Assembly (NCBI RefSeq): GCF_964355755.1
Contig: NC_092675.1
Location: 26,392,412 to 26,456,411 of the forward strand
Length of the DNA: 64,000 nt
Direction: 5' to 3'
Source of the DNA: Antedon mediterranea
Taxonomy: Eukaryota > Echinodermata > Crinoidea > Comatulida > Antedonidae
The notes below the pieces were generated by a model. That model saw only the letters and a list, made by a program, of their open reading frames with translations. It ran no database searches and was not told the DNA's origin. Position numbers and translations under genes: made by a program. Shown one piece after another: positions 36,216-48,236 of this stretch. Each line of letters opens with the position of its first letter. The stretch's first letter is position 1.

Positions 36216-39200
36216 GAGTGTAGTTTACTACTATATTTACTACAGTACTAATAAACTTTCTGCTTGTTGATCATAATTACCTACTTTTTCCGCATGACTA
36301 TTCCAATATTTGTACTATTATTTACATTGGCACAATATGATTGTTAATATCTAGGTAAACCAGGGCAGATGATGACATTCTTCTCTCCTTTATATTATTC
36401 TTTCCTTCTCATTAATCATTGTAAATTAGTTTGGTATGCTGGTATGCTCTGATATGTGTAAAATCATCTTTTAATTGACAGCAATTCAATTTAATCTAGT
36501 ATGCTGATTATAGAGCAATATTTTAGTCCTTTCTGTTTAGTGTACTGTAGGTTGGCTATTATGCCTACATACTCAGAAATCTTGTGAGGCGCCTCTATAA
36601 TATATTGAATAAAAAGTAATAATAATACAACTACAGTAAAACTACAAACATTACTATGTTGAGAATATTGTATCGATTTTTTTAAATAATAGAACATTAT
36701 GATTATTTTATGGAGATCAATAAGGCCTTCCAGCAATCAAGATTCGTTTCTATCCAAAATGTATTGATAATAAATTCAATTTATACTAAACGTAATTTAT
36801 ACTAAACATTGTACATAATTTCTAGTATGTAGACCGATCCATTATGATATTGCAATATTAATAAACTTACATACAAGAGAGAGAGAGAAAAAATCTAATT
36901 TATAGAGGGCAGTATTACTCTTTGAGTATATGTTTGTTGAATTGATTAGCTTTATTCAATCGACAAGCTTTAGCTCATCAAATTCCTTGTCGTTTCTATC
37001 TGACTTGTGTGAGCAGTTTGAGAAGCCAGTGAGCAACTAGGCTATTGACTATGAATTGAAAAAAATGTTGGCAACATTTCAGAAATGATAATAGTCAGCA
37101 TAGCATACTGTATATTGCTGCCCTCTATTTAATTTAAATTTGCACAGCTATTCATGTTGCATTGATTTCACTTGACTGGTCTTTTTAGGATATCTAGCTC
37201 CTCAAACTCCTCACTGTTTTGTGTTTATAGTTTGAGCAGCCTTACCTGTCAAATATGTATTTAGATTATTTATGTTGATTAAAATTATTCTCTAACAATT
37301 ACTAATATTGTAAGATTTATGTATGCTGCCCTCTATCCCATGCTATTGGTAATTATGTAATTCATTCATTCAATCTTTTATTTCGCAATCTTTGGTCCAT
37401 AGAAAGTAAAATTACACTATAAATTAATTTTTTTTTAAGAAGAGAACTGTACTAATTACTACTACTCATCTCAGGATGGCATTTCACCCCGGAGAGCATC
37501 TTTGATATAGGATGTTGTCTGTACAAACTAAAACATTTTTACTTGAATTAAGCCTACATTCTGATTTCATTTGACAAACGAAAACTTCTTATATTTAATA
37601 ATAAATCTTTCCAAAAGGAATATTCATGGTATTCTGTATATAACCTCAAAGATAATTCTGGTTTAAAGTCTTCAATTCAATTACCTATATAAAATGTACC
37701 TTCCTTTTCCATTTTTTTTTTTAATTTGCCAACTAAATGATACTGTCGTGTTTATAGATTAGAAAAAAAGTCTTTTGTTTTAATGCAGCACCCATTAAAT
37801 CTATGTGTAGTGAAAAAAACATACAATTGTTCTTCAATTTTAATGTACAGTAATGACATCTGGACTTATTTACAATTTACTTCCATAATTTTTTTACAAT
37901 TATAGTTGTTAAAATTCACAAACATAGCAATTAACACTGAATAACCTGCCTACATTGTATTCTTCTGGTATTGTCTAGTACAGTATACATTTCAACACAC
38001 TTTTCACTACAAACATTAATGAAATGAAAATATCTTATTGGCTACTGACTTGATATCAAAGCTAGTTCATTTCCAGTATGATATTGCTGTAATTCAATAC
38101 CATCTTTTGTTCCTCTTTATTATGACTCCCACAGTGCTTGCCTCCAAATGAAGGTATATTGATTGTTATTGTATTGGATCTTAAAGGCGTGCAACACTTA
38201 TTGCCTGTGTACAGGATACGCAAATCTTAACTCAATCACCACATTTAATCTATATTAATTTGCTTGAAATCCACTACATCCCAACCATATCAACGAACAC
38301 TGTTGAAACAAGCTCTCATAACACTCACATCAATGAATTTTGTCTTGAAGATTTCTCATTAGATTTCATTGGCTGTAATCCTGACGACCTGACTTGATTG
38401 CAGGTCAAAGTAATAATAGCCTAAATATAATAATGAATTATTCAGACCAGTGGTAGCGCTACTTTTGCACGACTGACGTATGAACAGAGAGAAAGTGTTG
38501 TTATCAACATCATTTCCTTTCAAATTTCTGTTATACACGCACAAAACAAAATCTTGACTTGATACATGCACAGTCTGGTTCATTGAGTCTATTGTTCTGA
38601 TTAAAGTACTCATAAACATTGGACGGATTCATTTTTCATTCAGGGATTCGGGAGAAACATTGGAGTGCATGCTGCATATTTCTTTTCATTACTCTCACGA
38701 CTGACAGGTTTATTACCTGTTTTCAATGTGTTAAATCATCTCTGCCAGATTTTAAAATGGATCTTCTTTTTATTTAATTGGTTATTGAGTTAAGAAGTTG
38801 AATGAAGTTAAGTCTTCGTCTATTGCTTTAAGTGCATATTCGTTTTACCTTGGAAATGATGTGGAGCTAACCAATATTGAGTGTTTAGTTTTCAAATTAT
38901 CCTCCAAAAGGGTTATCAAAATTGTGCGTGAAATCGATTGTCGAGGACCTTTAGCAGTTTTTTCGATTGATTAATACAGCCTACGTGTACGGTGTTTATA
39001 TTAAATTTAAAGTGGAAGACAAATTGACTTTTTGTAAAAACCATGAAAATGGAGTACTACTCGTACACATTTTATCATTGAGTATCATGCGATCATTTTG
39101 TACATTCGCGATTGTAACACTAGTTTAATTGTAGTTAGTCGGAAGGGCTAAAGTGAAAGTTGAAAGAAACCGACGCGCATTTTGGAAAGGGAAGGAAACA

Positions 39201-39834
39201 GATTTTGATCATAAATGATTTTATGCTAAACATCTAAGCAGACTTTGGATATAAATCTTAAGCATCATTCTTTTTGTTAACATAAATGAAATCTGCTTGC
39301 TGTTTTGGGTTATGTTCTGTGGAACTAATAGGAAGCAAGAGAAAGTTTATCTAAATTTTGATAAAATACTTAGGAAGCGAGAGAAAGTATACTGAAGATC
39401 TTGTCATTTTATTTTTGGATTCTGTTTGTATCAACATACTATATCTAGTGAAACATTAATCCTACTATAAAGTTGTATACTAAATGTAAAACTGGAAATA
39501 TAATATTCAAATATTTGCCAATGCTCTCAGATTTTCTCGAAGATGTTTTTGACTTCTAATATTTGATCCATTAAATATTACGTTTAAAAATTTGGACAAG
39601 GAATTCAGTAACATTGTTTTGTACCATGACTTTAAAACAAAAATCTACGCATCGAGTTGTTTTAAACTGAAAACAAACGTGAGGATTTTGTAATAGACAA
39701 TTCATTATATTACCCTTTATTATTATTAAATAACATTTGTCTTAAACGCCGCATGCTAGAATACCGTAATCGGCACGATAACTTAGATGGAGAAATTGCT
39801 TTAACAAGCGGATTACTTATCATTAGCGTTTCAA

Positions 39835-39990
39835 ATGAGGTACATTAGTGACACAATGTTTGTTACTCGCAACATTCACGATGAGTATTTAAAACTACAA
39901 CACAGAAGAATTCGGGATAATTTACTTAATGATATTTTTGGTCATCTCAACAAAATGTTCCAAATGGATGATGAAACAAGCTATGACGAG
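39835..39990 (+). CDS. Candidate internal alternative first exon of the ankyrin
   Basis: ATG at 39835 opens 52 codons (MRYISDTMFVTRNIHDEYLK, then a helical, charged stretch ending DDETSYDE) before GTTTGA, a weak but possible donor in phase 0. Without splicing the frame ends one codon later at TGA. An in-frame TAA lies ten codons upstream. The composition is protein-like against the AT-rich intron. Spliced to 42566 it would replace exons 1-3 and yield an ankyrin starting at repeat 2. The poor donor (T at +3) and lack of a recognised homologue keep confidence low. It may be only a short chance frame. Confidence 0.3.
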
Positions 39991-42565
39991 GTTTGAATTG
40001 TCTCAATTGTTTTTATTTTGAAAGCCCCTCCATCATCATAATAAATAAGCACTGCACCTGAATCGCAAGTGTTAATGTGTTAGATAGTACAGTACATTGT
40101 ACTTAGAATATAAGTCTCCATCATCAAGCAATGTGAAAAAGTAGTTATTATTTTAATATTACATATTGTTCTGAATTAATAATGGCAGTCAACTGTTCAA
40201 TAGATAAATTTTCCCTTTTCTATCTTATTCTTACGATAAGTTTGTTTATAAATTAGAGTGTTATGAATTTTTCTGAAGCATAACCATGTGTTTCTCAAAG
40301 TGTGTTTGTGTCCATTCATTCTCATGTAACATTTTTTAATTTGGCAATATTATGTTTAACCTATGAAACCATGTCATTATAATATCAACAGGTAGAAAAG
40401 ATCTATAAGAAAGCAACACAAAACATTTTAACATTAAAATGATTGATTAGCCCATATACATTGTTATTCGATCATGTCTTTATCAGAGGAAGAGAAAGCG
40501 AACGCCAAAGGAAAGGCACTAATTATATTTCATATAAATTATTGGTCATTTTTAATGAGATAATTATTCCCATCCATATTTTTAATGAATGTCTTAACTC
40601 TTATTAAACAACATTCAAAAAAAGCAAATTATGCACAATTAGATAATAATTTATGTTTTGATAATGTCATACGATCAATAAAATCTTTGTAATCAACAAA
40701 AGCAGCTAAAAATATAGAAATCTTGTTGATTGTACAACATGATAGTTGAAATGATTATTTGTTTGTCTGATGATAATTAGTGGACAATTCTACCTTACTG
40801 TACAGAAAGCTTAACTTGAGAAATAGGATGACAGTACAGTATAGTGTAAGTAAGTGTGTTGACAAGAAATGTAGTTTCCCAATAAATGATACTGTATGAT
40901 TCTGTATGATTCATTACCATTAAGATCTTCATGATTGCTCTAGGATTCAAAGGAATTATCTGACTCTGACCTAGGATTATCATATAGTTGGTTCCAGTAT
41001 TATCTCATAATCTCTAGGATTACCTATGAGTCTCTAGGATCACATCGTTGAATATCTATGATTTCTCGTTTGGTCCTAGAAGAAACATTTTTTTCGTGTC
41101 AAGTAAGAACTGCGCAGTAAGTTCGTCATTATATTTCACAAGGTGATAGAGAAAACACTGATGTATTTATCTTTGAGGTGTACCTATAGCTCTCCACACC
41201 AACCTCACTCAGTTTAATGTAAGCATTGGACTCTTAATGCAATCTCGAATATTGTATGGATTTTTTGATAGTGTTGACAAACTATATCACCTAATGAAGT
41301 AATGGTAAACATGCAGGTTAAGTCAATATTTGTTTGAGGTCCCCTGTAATTGTTTTTGGTTTCAACAATATCAATTTCAATGGATTTACCAATCAAGCCC
41401 ATGTTGACCAAGAGATGATACTATGTTTGGTAGATTTGATCTTTCTACAATCTTAGACACAAACTAGCAAACTGTACTCATTTCTTTTACTTGTTTTTTT
41501 CACATTTCATCCATTCAAAACTGAATGGCACTTTTTTTAAATGTTAATGAAGCTTACTGTATGTATAGTAAATTTAATTGTAGAAAGTAATACAGTATGT
41601 CAACACGTTTGTTTGTCTGAACATTACATTCATTCAGTTTCAAATGTCATCTCTCTGACATCCTCTTAACTTGGAATGGACTTTGATACACATCTAAAGA
41701 TTGATAAATTGAAAATCACTTTGAAAAGTTGCTTTAAGTTTTTGCAATCTACACAAACTGTTTCCAATGTCTGTACAGTAGAAAACAAAGTGTCATATAT
41801 TTCCCCTCATTCATTATCCCGGGATAACCTTTTCAATAGGGATCCGAAAGTAGGCTTCTATTGTTATCATCACTGTTTCTTGACTTTTTTAACCAATGCA
41901 AACTTTTTTAGCTACACCTACAGTACGCAATTTTCTTACTAAAGATAGTTTTTTATCTCCAAAGTTGTAGAAATGTAGGGCAATATTCAATCAACATCTG
42001 TAAATGTGTTCTTAATGTTTTATAACGATCACGTATCTGCTTCATGAACCAAGTAACATTTGTTTCGTGTAATTACTGTGTCAAAATTATAGAAAACATA
42101 AAATATTCATTCCAGCTGAACATGTTGAAGACACATAAAAAGAACAGAATGTTCTTTTAAAGTTTGGCTCAAGATTTACTGCTACATAATAATTATGATT
42201 CTAGTAGCTGTACTGTAGGTGGAAATGTGTCTTTCGCTTTAATTCCACCAAACATAGTTATTATACTGTATGTTTAGCCTGTGCTACATTAATGTAATTC
42301 AAGTAATGGTTTATGTTTCAGTCTTATTCCCATAGTACACTTAAGTGTGTATAAATATTAATATTTAATCCAAGTATTGGTTTTCTACTTTTTTCTTGTC
42401 ACATTTTTCCATATTATAGATGTCGCATTGAATATTGCACAGTTTTCACTCACATTTTTACCAAGACAATTAACAATAGTATATAAATAGTAAAGTCCCG
42501 GCCTATTCTTTTAAACCAGGTTTTCTATAATAATCATTTCAATACATTTTTCATTTGTCATTTAG

Positions 42566-42664
42566 AATGGACTGAACGCTCTTCATCTTAGTTCGAAAGA
42601 GGGTCATTTGAACATTGTGACAGAATTGCTGAAAAGAGGAGCTGATGTTGATGCAGCCACTAAG
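42566..42664 (+). CDS. Ankyrin exon 4: ankyrin repeat 2
   Basis: 33 codons between acceptor CATTTAG and donor GTAAAG. The repeat NGLNALHLSSKEGHLNIVTE, then LLKRGADVDAATK, matches the conserved ankyrin second repeat (NGLNALHLA.KEGH). The first intron inside the domain lies exactly on the repeat border. Confidence 0.97.
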
Positions 42665-42754
42665 GTAAAGTATCAAGAAATAATTATAACAGTAATGATT
42701 ACAAAACAAGAATTTATTAAAGTTCATACTGTTTGGTGCCTTACATGTTTCTTC

Positions 42755-42850
42755 CTTGGGTTTGAATCTTACCTTATTTCTGGTGGTTTAGAGACATGCC
42801 AGGCTAGTGTGATATAAGGTGGTAGGTTTGAATCCCACACAAGAATACTT
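42755..42850 (+). mobile_element. tRNA-like SINE fragment with two B-box motifs
   Basis: GGGTTTGAATCT at 42759 and GGTTTGAATCCCAC at 42825 are both close to the RNA polymerase III B-box (GGTTCGAATCC), about 66 bases apart. TGGTGGTTTAGAGACATGCC before the second resembles an A-box. This suggests a dimeric or nested tRNA-derived SINE remnant. Confidence 0.35.
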
Positions 42851-45800
42851 GGACAGACCAGCAAATTCAAACAGAAAATGTGTTAAAATACAAATCCAAT
42901 ATAGTGATTTAAACAACCCACCAACCACACCTAAACTATGACATAATTCTAGGACTTGGCATCTACAGTATAAACAAAAATTCTCTTCCAGATTGATTCA
43001 GTTTTAGCCTTTAAAGAGTACTAACATCTGATCAATATAATTTTGCTAGACTAATTCACTAACAGGTTTACTGAAATTAATAGATTACTAGATTATACTT
43101 TTTTAAATGATAATGTAATTTACATTCTTTAAAATGTAGTTTTCAAAATATCCGTCATGTTTGTAACAATGTGAAAAGTGCCTGAAATATCCTGGTAATT
43201 GCTAGGTACATTTTAGTAATTCATTTTTGTCGTAACTACAGTACAGCTGTTTTTTTTGCTTGGAAATTGTTATCAGATTTACTAATTAATTATAATTACA
43301 TTCAAAATACTGTAAATGCAGACTCTGCATTGTCAAACTTTTTATATGGCATTTTTTATGAATTCTAATTGAAAAATAACATTTCTTGTTAATATTTAAC
43401 AAATGTCTATGTAATTTTAACATTCTAATCAATTTTTGAATATTATATTATAAACAAATTTTCCCATCCTGCATGATGCTATTGTCCATTAATTTATCAT
43501 TATAATTTTGATGACTGTTCGTTTAGGTTTTGTGAGCTATAAAAAGCAATTTATTCTCCACTGTGTATACATATGGATTAGTGGGGATGGAACTAAATAT
43601 TGCTGATTGAAATTCGTATCAGTATAAGGACTTAAAACGTCAACCTTATTTATAATGCTAATTAGTATACTATATTATAGGGGTATATGACAATGTGTCA
43701 TACAGTAGACTTGTAGTGAAAAACTATCTGACAAAGATTTTATACGTACACATTACCTTATTTATAATGTACAATACTACTGTATTATACTATTTTATCA
43801 TCTACAGTGATCATTCACAGATTTTCTCATCTTATCATTTTAAATTAATTAATTTCCAGTAACTGTATATCACTGGGTAATTTTAGAGTTTGTCTGCATT
43901 AACTTACCGTTATTATTATTAATAATTTAAAAAAACAATACTTATATTTTTACACAATAAATGATCATATTAATTATCAATAAAGCAATTAGATAATAAA
44001 TATAACTAACATATTTTGATATTCAATAAATCCACATTGAAAAAAATTGATTTTATACTAAAAAGTAACATAAAATAATGTCACTTTATTATTAATATAT
44101 TTCATTATTTGTCATGATAAAATTGATATCAGATAATCTGTTAGAATATAATATGTCTGAAATGTATTAAATGATTTATTAATGCCTTTGTTATGTACAT
44201 TGATATTTAAGCATTTCAGCCAACCACCTGCAAGCTTCTATTAAATCTATCTTTTTAGGAATAAACCATATTAACCAATTAATTATCTATTTTCCCTTAA
44301 TGTTTTAGGGCAGATAGAAACCAAGCTTAAAAGCATTTTTTATATATTCATTGCAATTTTTCTTTAAATGGTTATTTAAGAGGGAGGATTTTTTTTAACA
44401 AGGAACAAAAGTAAAATAAAATATGATTGTATTTTGCCTCTTTTCAAAATTTCATAATTTGTTTTATGGCAGGAAGGAATGATTATTATTTGGCTAATAT
44501 TTTATTCTTTTCTTCAATTAACTATAGTATACCTACGTTGAAACATGTTGACAGTATCAATTATCAATTTTTTGTATAAAATAGTTTATAATTCATAGTG
44601 AAAATGTCACTTTTAATGATTGAAGTTTTCTACTTGCCTAACTAAAATAAAACAAATAGTGGAGTAGTATTAAGAATAGCTTTTGATCGGAGTAATTTAC
44701 CTGTTTTTTTGTTTGATAAAGTTGAAAATGTGTCTTTGTTTTAAGCACATACAGTAGGAAGTTTGAATCAGTATTTATTTTTAGAGCTCCATGTCATCCA
44801 GATGAAAGTAGCTGTCAACCCTTATTTCCCTTATATCAAAATAAACATTTAAATGTTCTTTTTTTTTATTTTCCCCTGAAACGTAACAACGGTATGTTAC
44901 AATACAATACTGAAGATCCAAATGACAAATTTTAATACTAATTTAAATCTTTTACTTACTCCACTGTTTACAATACAATTGGTTAAAGTTCATTATGTAT
45001 TAAACTATTTGACATAAGCAATGAAGATAAATGTGTAGTGTCTTCTCTTTCCATTAATTTTATGCTCTTGTTCAACCAAACCTCATTTATTTTTTTATCC
45101 TATAAACACATTGAACAATGGTAAAACATTTTTTTTTAATTAGGCTTTATCAATTATTACTAAAATGTTCATGAAAATTACATGTCTTGTGAGCCATTTG
45201 ATTAAAAACATTTTGTTTAATTTGCACCACTTTGTGTGATAGATTTATTTTTTGTAATATTTTATTGATCCTATTATATAAACACATTGTAAAAATATCT
45301 TAAGAAATAAATTATCAAACTAAAATTGATTTGTCATGAGCACTTATTATTCTTTATGTGACCTACAGCATATTTTATTATATATTTTTAGTCCTACTGT
45401 ACCCTTGTTGATCTGTTTTTGTTTTTCTGTTGTGTACTTTAAAGATTTTAAATATAGAAAATATTATCAAATTGCAATGTGATAAATGTCATGATCACTG
45501 CACTCTTCTGTTTGTCGACCCATGGTTCAATTATTTTTAGCTCTCAATTCAATTGAACTTTCTTTATTTTTATTCAAATGATCTTATATTGAGACATTGT
45601 GTACAAACCATAAGAAAATAAATTAACGAATGTGATTGGTCAATGCATACTGCACTATGTATGTGACCCATGCATTTATTTTAGCTATAACATTATTGAT
45701 TTTTAATCATCCTATATTAAAGATTCAGAATTGTGTATATAACTGGTATTAAAATATTGTAATATTCTTTACAACACTATATTATGTCTTTGTATGGTGT

Positions 45801-46856
45801 AAGAATTATTTGAATAAGTACTTTGTCAAAATCAATTATTATAATAATAATATTCATTTATTGTTATGAATTATAACAACGACTGAATTATTTGTAAAAG
45901 GCAAATAGTTATATTTCTAAGGTTTACCGTGGCTTTTTTTAGAGCACATGTTGGATTAAATTAAATCTTTACTACTGTAAACAGGCCTTGTCTTTTTAAA
46001 GTTATAGGTGTGCTACAAATTGCACTCCTCAATACATTCAGGGGTGCTGTAGGTGTGCTGTTTTAGTTTGTGGAAGTTTGCCAAATTTAAGTGTCAAGTC
46101 ACACTCCTCAAGGGCAGTTTAGGAGTGTGTTACTGAATAGGTAAATGATCACACTCGCTCACCTCAAAAGAAAGGCCTGCTGTAATACTGATAACTAGTT
46201 TGGAATTAAAAAACAAAGACCCTTTCCTAAAATCTAAAAATCACATTTTAGTTCTTGTTAACTTAAGCGGTGTTGATGAGCCTAACAATATTTCATTCCT
46301 GAAGAACTAAGAGATCCATAATATCTCTCCACAAGAAAAGTTTCCGAAATGTCTTGTAATTTAACCAAATCAAATTAATTGTATTGTACTAATGTTTTAA
46401 CTATTGTTTATTCTGCCATTGAAGATCAATACACAGTGTGAACAGTATTCTCATGTTCTGATTATTCTTGTCATATGATAACATTGCAAATTTAATTAGG
46501 TCAATTAATGTTACTAATTAATTTATAACCAACGCTTCATCTTTTACCTATTATTACCTTATCATTCAAGCTGTTATTTCAACACCTTTGACATCACAAT
46601 TTTATTAAATGTTCGAATAATAAAGTTATTGACTTGGGTATTAATTTCCTTTCCTATTCCAAATTCAATCTACTTTACATTTTACAGTCAACTTTAGTAA
46701 TAAAATATATAATAGTAATAGGCATCCCAATGAAATTAAAACAGAACATTTTGGGAAATCAAATATGATTATGTAGTCGTTAATGTCAATAGTAATTTAA
46801 AATAGTATTTATTAATAATATTATTATGATGTTATTATTAATAATTTGTTTTTAAA

Positions 46857-46882
46857 ATAATAATAATAATAATAATAATATT
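46857..46882. repeat. (AAT)n microsatellite
   Basis: About eight uninterrupted AAT/ATA triplets, about 30 bases upstream of the repeat-3 exon acceptor. Confidence 0.9.
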
Positions 46883-46914
46883 AATAAATTTTTGTCTTTT
46901 GTTTTATCTTTTAG

Positions 46915-47013
46915 AAAGGGAACACAGCACTGCATATTGCATCTTTAGCTGGACAGTTTGGAATTGTGAAAGTATTAGTCAACTACAGTGCTAATGTAAA
47001 CATACAGTCACAG
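46915..47013 (+). CDS. Ankyrin exon 5: ankyrin repeat 3
   Basis: 33 codons from acceptor TTTTAG to donor [26 protein letters not shown], then [13 protein letters not shown], is the canonical third repeat ([14 protein letters not shown] in ANK2/ANK3). Where family members usually have a small or glycine residue before the loop (YGANVN), this one reads YSANVN. Confidence 0.97.
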
Positions 47014-47218
47014 GTAAGCTTTCATTTTTAAAGACTAAAATATAATGGGTCAGACCTGACCTATTGAAGACCACTCAAAACTGAATTTCCAAGAGCCTAT
47101 AAATGAGAAACTCATACTGTACTTTAAGCTTAAATGCTTGAAGCGTCTCTAGTATAAGCAGGGAGATGTGGTACAAGATAAGTAAACATTAATCGCCTTT
47201 TTATTTTATCTATTTTAG

Positions 47219-47317
47219 AATGGATTCACACCTCTGTATATGGCAGCTCAGGAGAACCATGTTGATGTTGTGCAGTTTCTCCTAAAAAACGGTGCCAACC
47301 AAAATTTAGCCACTGAG
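47219..47317 (+). CDS. Ankyrin exon 6: ankyrin repeat 4
   Basis: 33 codons between acceptor TATTTTAG and donor [26 protein letters not shown], then [13 protein letters not shown], is the conserved fourth repeat with its family-specific LYMAAQENH instead of LHIAA. The intron before it is short (205 bp), while 3.4 or 7.1 kb follow, depending on which repeat-5 exon is used. Confidence 0.97.
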
Positions 47318-47650
47318 GTTAGTACACTCTTGATGTCAACTGCAATTGGCTACTAACTATACATTATGCGATAAATTGTTTTTCTTTTGTTTTTTTTTAA
47401 CCAACTTGTGTTTTATAATTATCTTTTATTTCAGTTTGTAGGTTTTTAAATTATTATTAAAGCACATTTGTCTGTTTCAACGTGTGCTGAATATGCATAG
47501 TGACATTTAATTTATTCCCTCTCGCAAAACATCAGTGTGTTATCTGACAACATTGACTTTTACTTCACACAATGCATTTAATTGCAGAAGCCATTTGCTA
47601 ACAAGGTTGAGAATGGTATATAGAACATACCTGGTAGAGGTTATAGAATA

Positions 47651-48236
47651 TAGTTTACTCTCCCAAAACCTTTTCTTGCGCAACCAATCAGGGCTCATAA
47701 AATGAGATATGACGCATTCATAAGCATTCATGCGAATCAAAATACTCAGCAGATACGTTTTGAAAATGAAATTTGCAGCTATTCACTCTGTGTAGTGTAC
47801 AGGTTAGCACAATTTTTTTCTCTTCAAACCGTTGTGATTCGTGCCAACAAATGTGCCTAGTGGAAATCACGCTTAAAGGTAAAAACACATTAGAATACCA
47901 GAATTCTGAAAAACCATATAATGCTGGATTTCCACTTTGCTTATTTATTCGCATGAATCAACTGCGTTGACTAAAGGCCGACTCGGACAGCGTCGTACGA
48001 GTCATTTCGTAGAGAGAAATTTAAACATGTTTAAAGCTCTTCCGATGACTTAAAAACTACATCCGACGCTATCTCAAGACGACTCGTCGTATGATGCTGT
48101 CTGAGTCGGCCTTAATGCGTATACATTCCAAACTACTAAATGTGATGTGAAAAAAAATCAGAACATGGGATTTTTGATTTACGCGAATATATTTGCCTAG
48201 TGGAAAACAAGCTTACGGTATTGGGAGAGTTAACTG
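47651..48236. mobile_element. TIR transposon with TA target site, carrying a nested MITE
   Basis: Left end TAGTTTACTCTCCCAAAACC and right end GGTATTGGGAGAGTTAACTG are inverted repeats with about four mismatches over 20 bp. TA flanks each side (47649-47650 and 48237-48238), as for Tc1/mariner-type insertions. Inside, TGCCTAGTGGAAA occurs on both sides of the nested element (about 47852 and 48195). It encodes no transposase, so it is non-autonomous. It interrupts only the intron. Confidence 0.65.
47975..48112. mobile_element. MITE, 138 bp, ~30-bp terminal inverted repeats, TAA duplication
   Basis: AGGCCGACTCGGACAGCGTC at the left end and GCTGTCTGAGTCGGCCT at the right end are inverted copies, extended inward through CGTACGAGTC. 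TAA flanks both ends (47972-47974 and 48113-48115), the target duplication typical of PIF/Harbinger elements. It sits inside the larger transposon at 47651-48236, so it landed later. The whole element could form a hairpin. Confidence 0.8.

Larger units (their letters stand above)
34948..42565. other. 7.6-kb intron between repeats 1 and 2, with a possible internal promoter
   Basis: It contains a minus-strand tRNA-derived SINE (35.1-35.3 kb), one copy of a repeated 95-bp segment (36128-36215) and two coding-like ATG segments (39835-39990 and 40474-40515) that may be alternative first exons. The rest is AT-rich without recognised content. Confidence 0.55.
42665..46914. other. 4.2-kb intron between repeats 2 and 3
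   Basis: Very AT-rich. It holds a tRNA-like sequence at 42755-42850 near its left end and an (AAT)n microsatellite at its right end (46857-46882). Nothing else was recognised. Confidence 0.6.
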
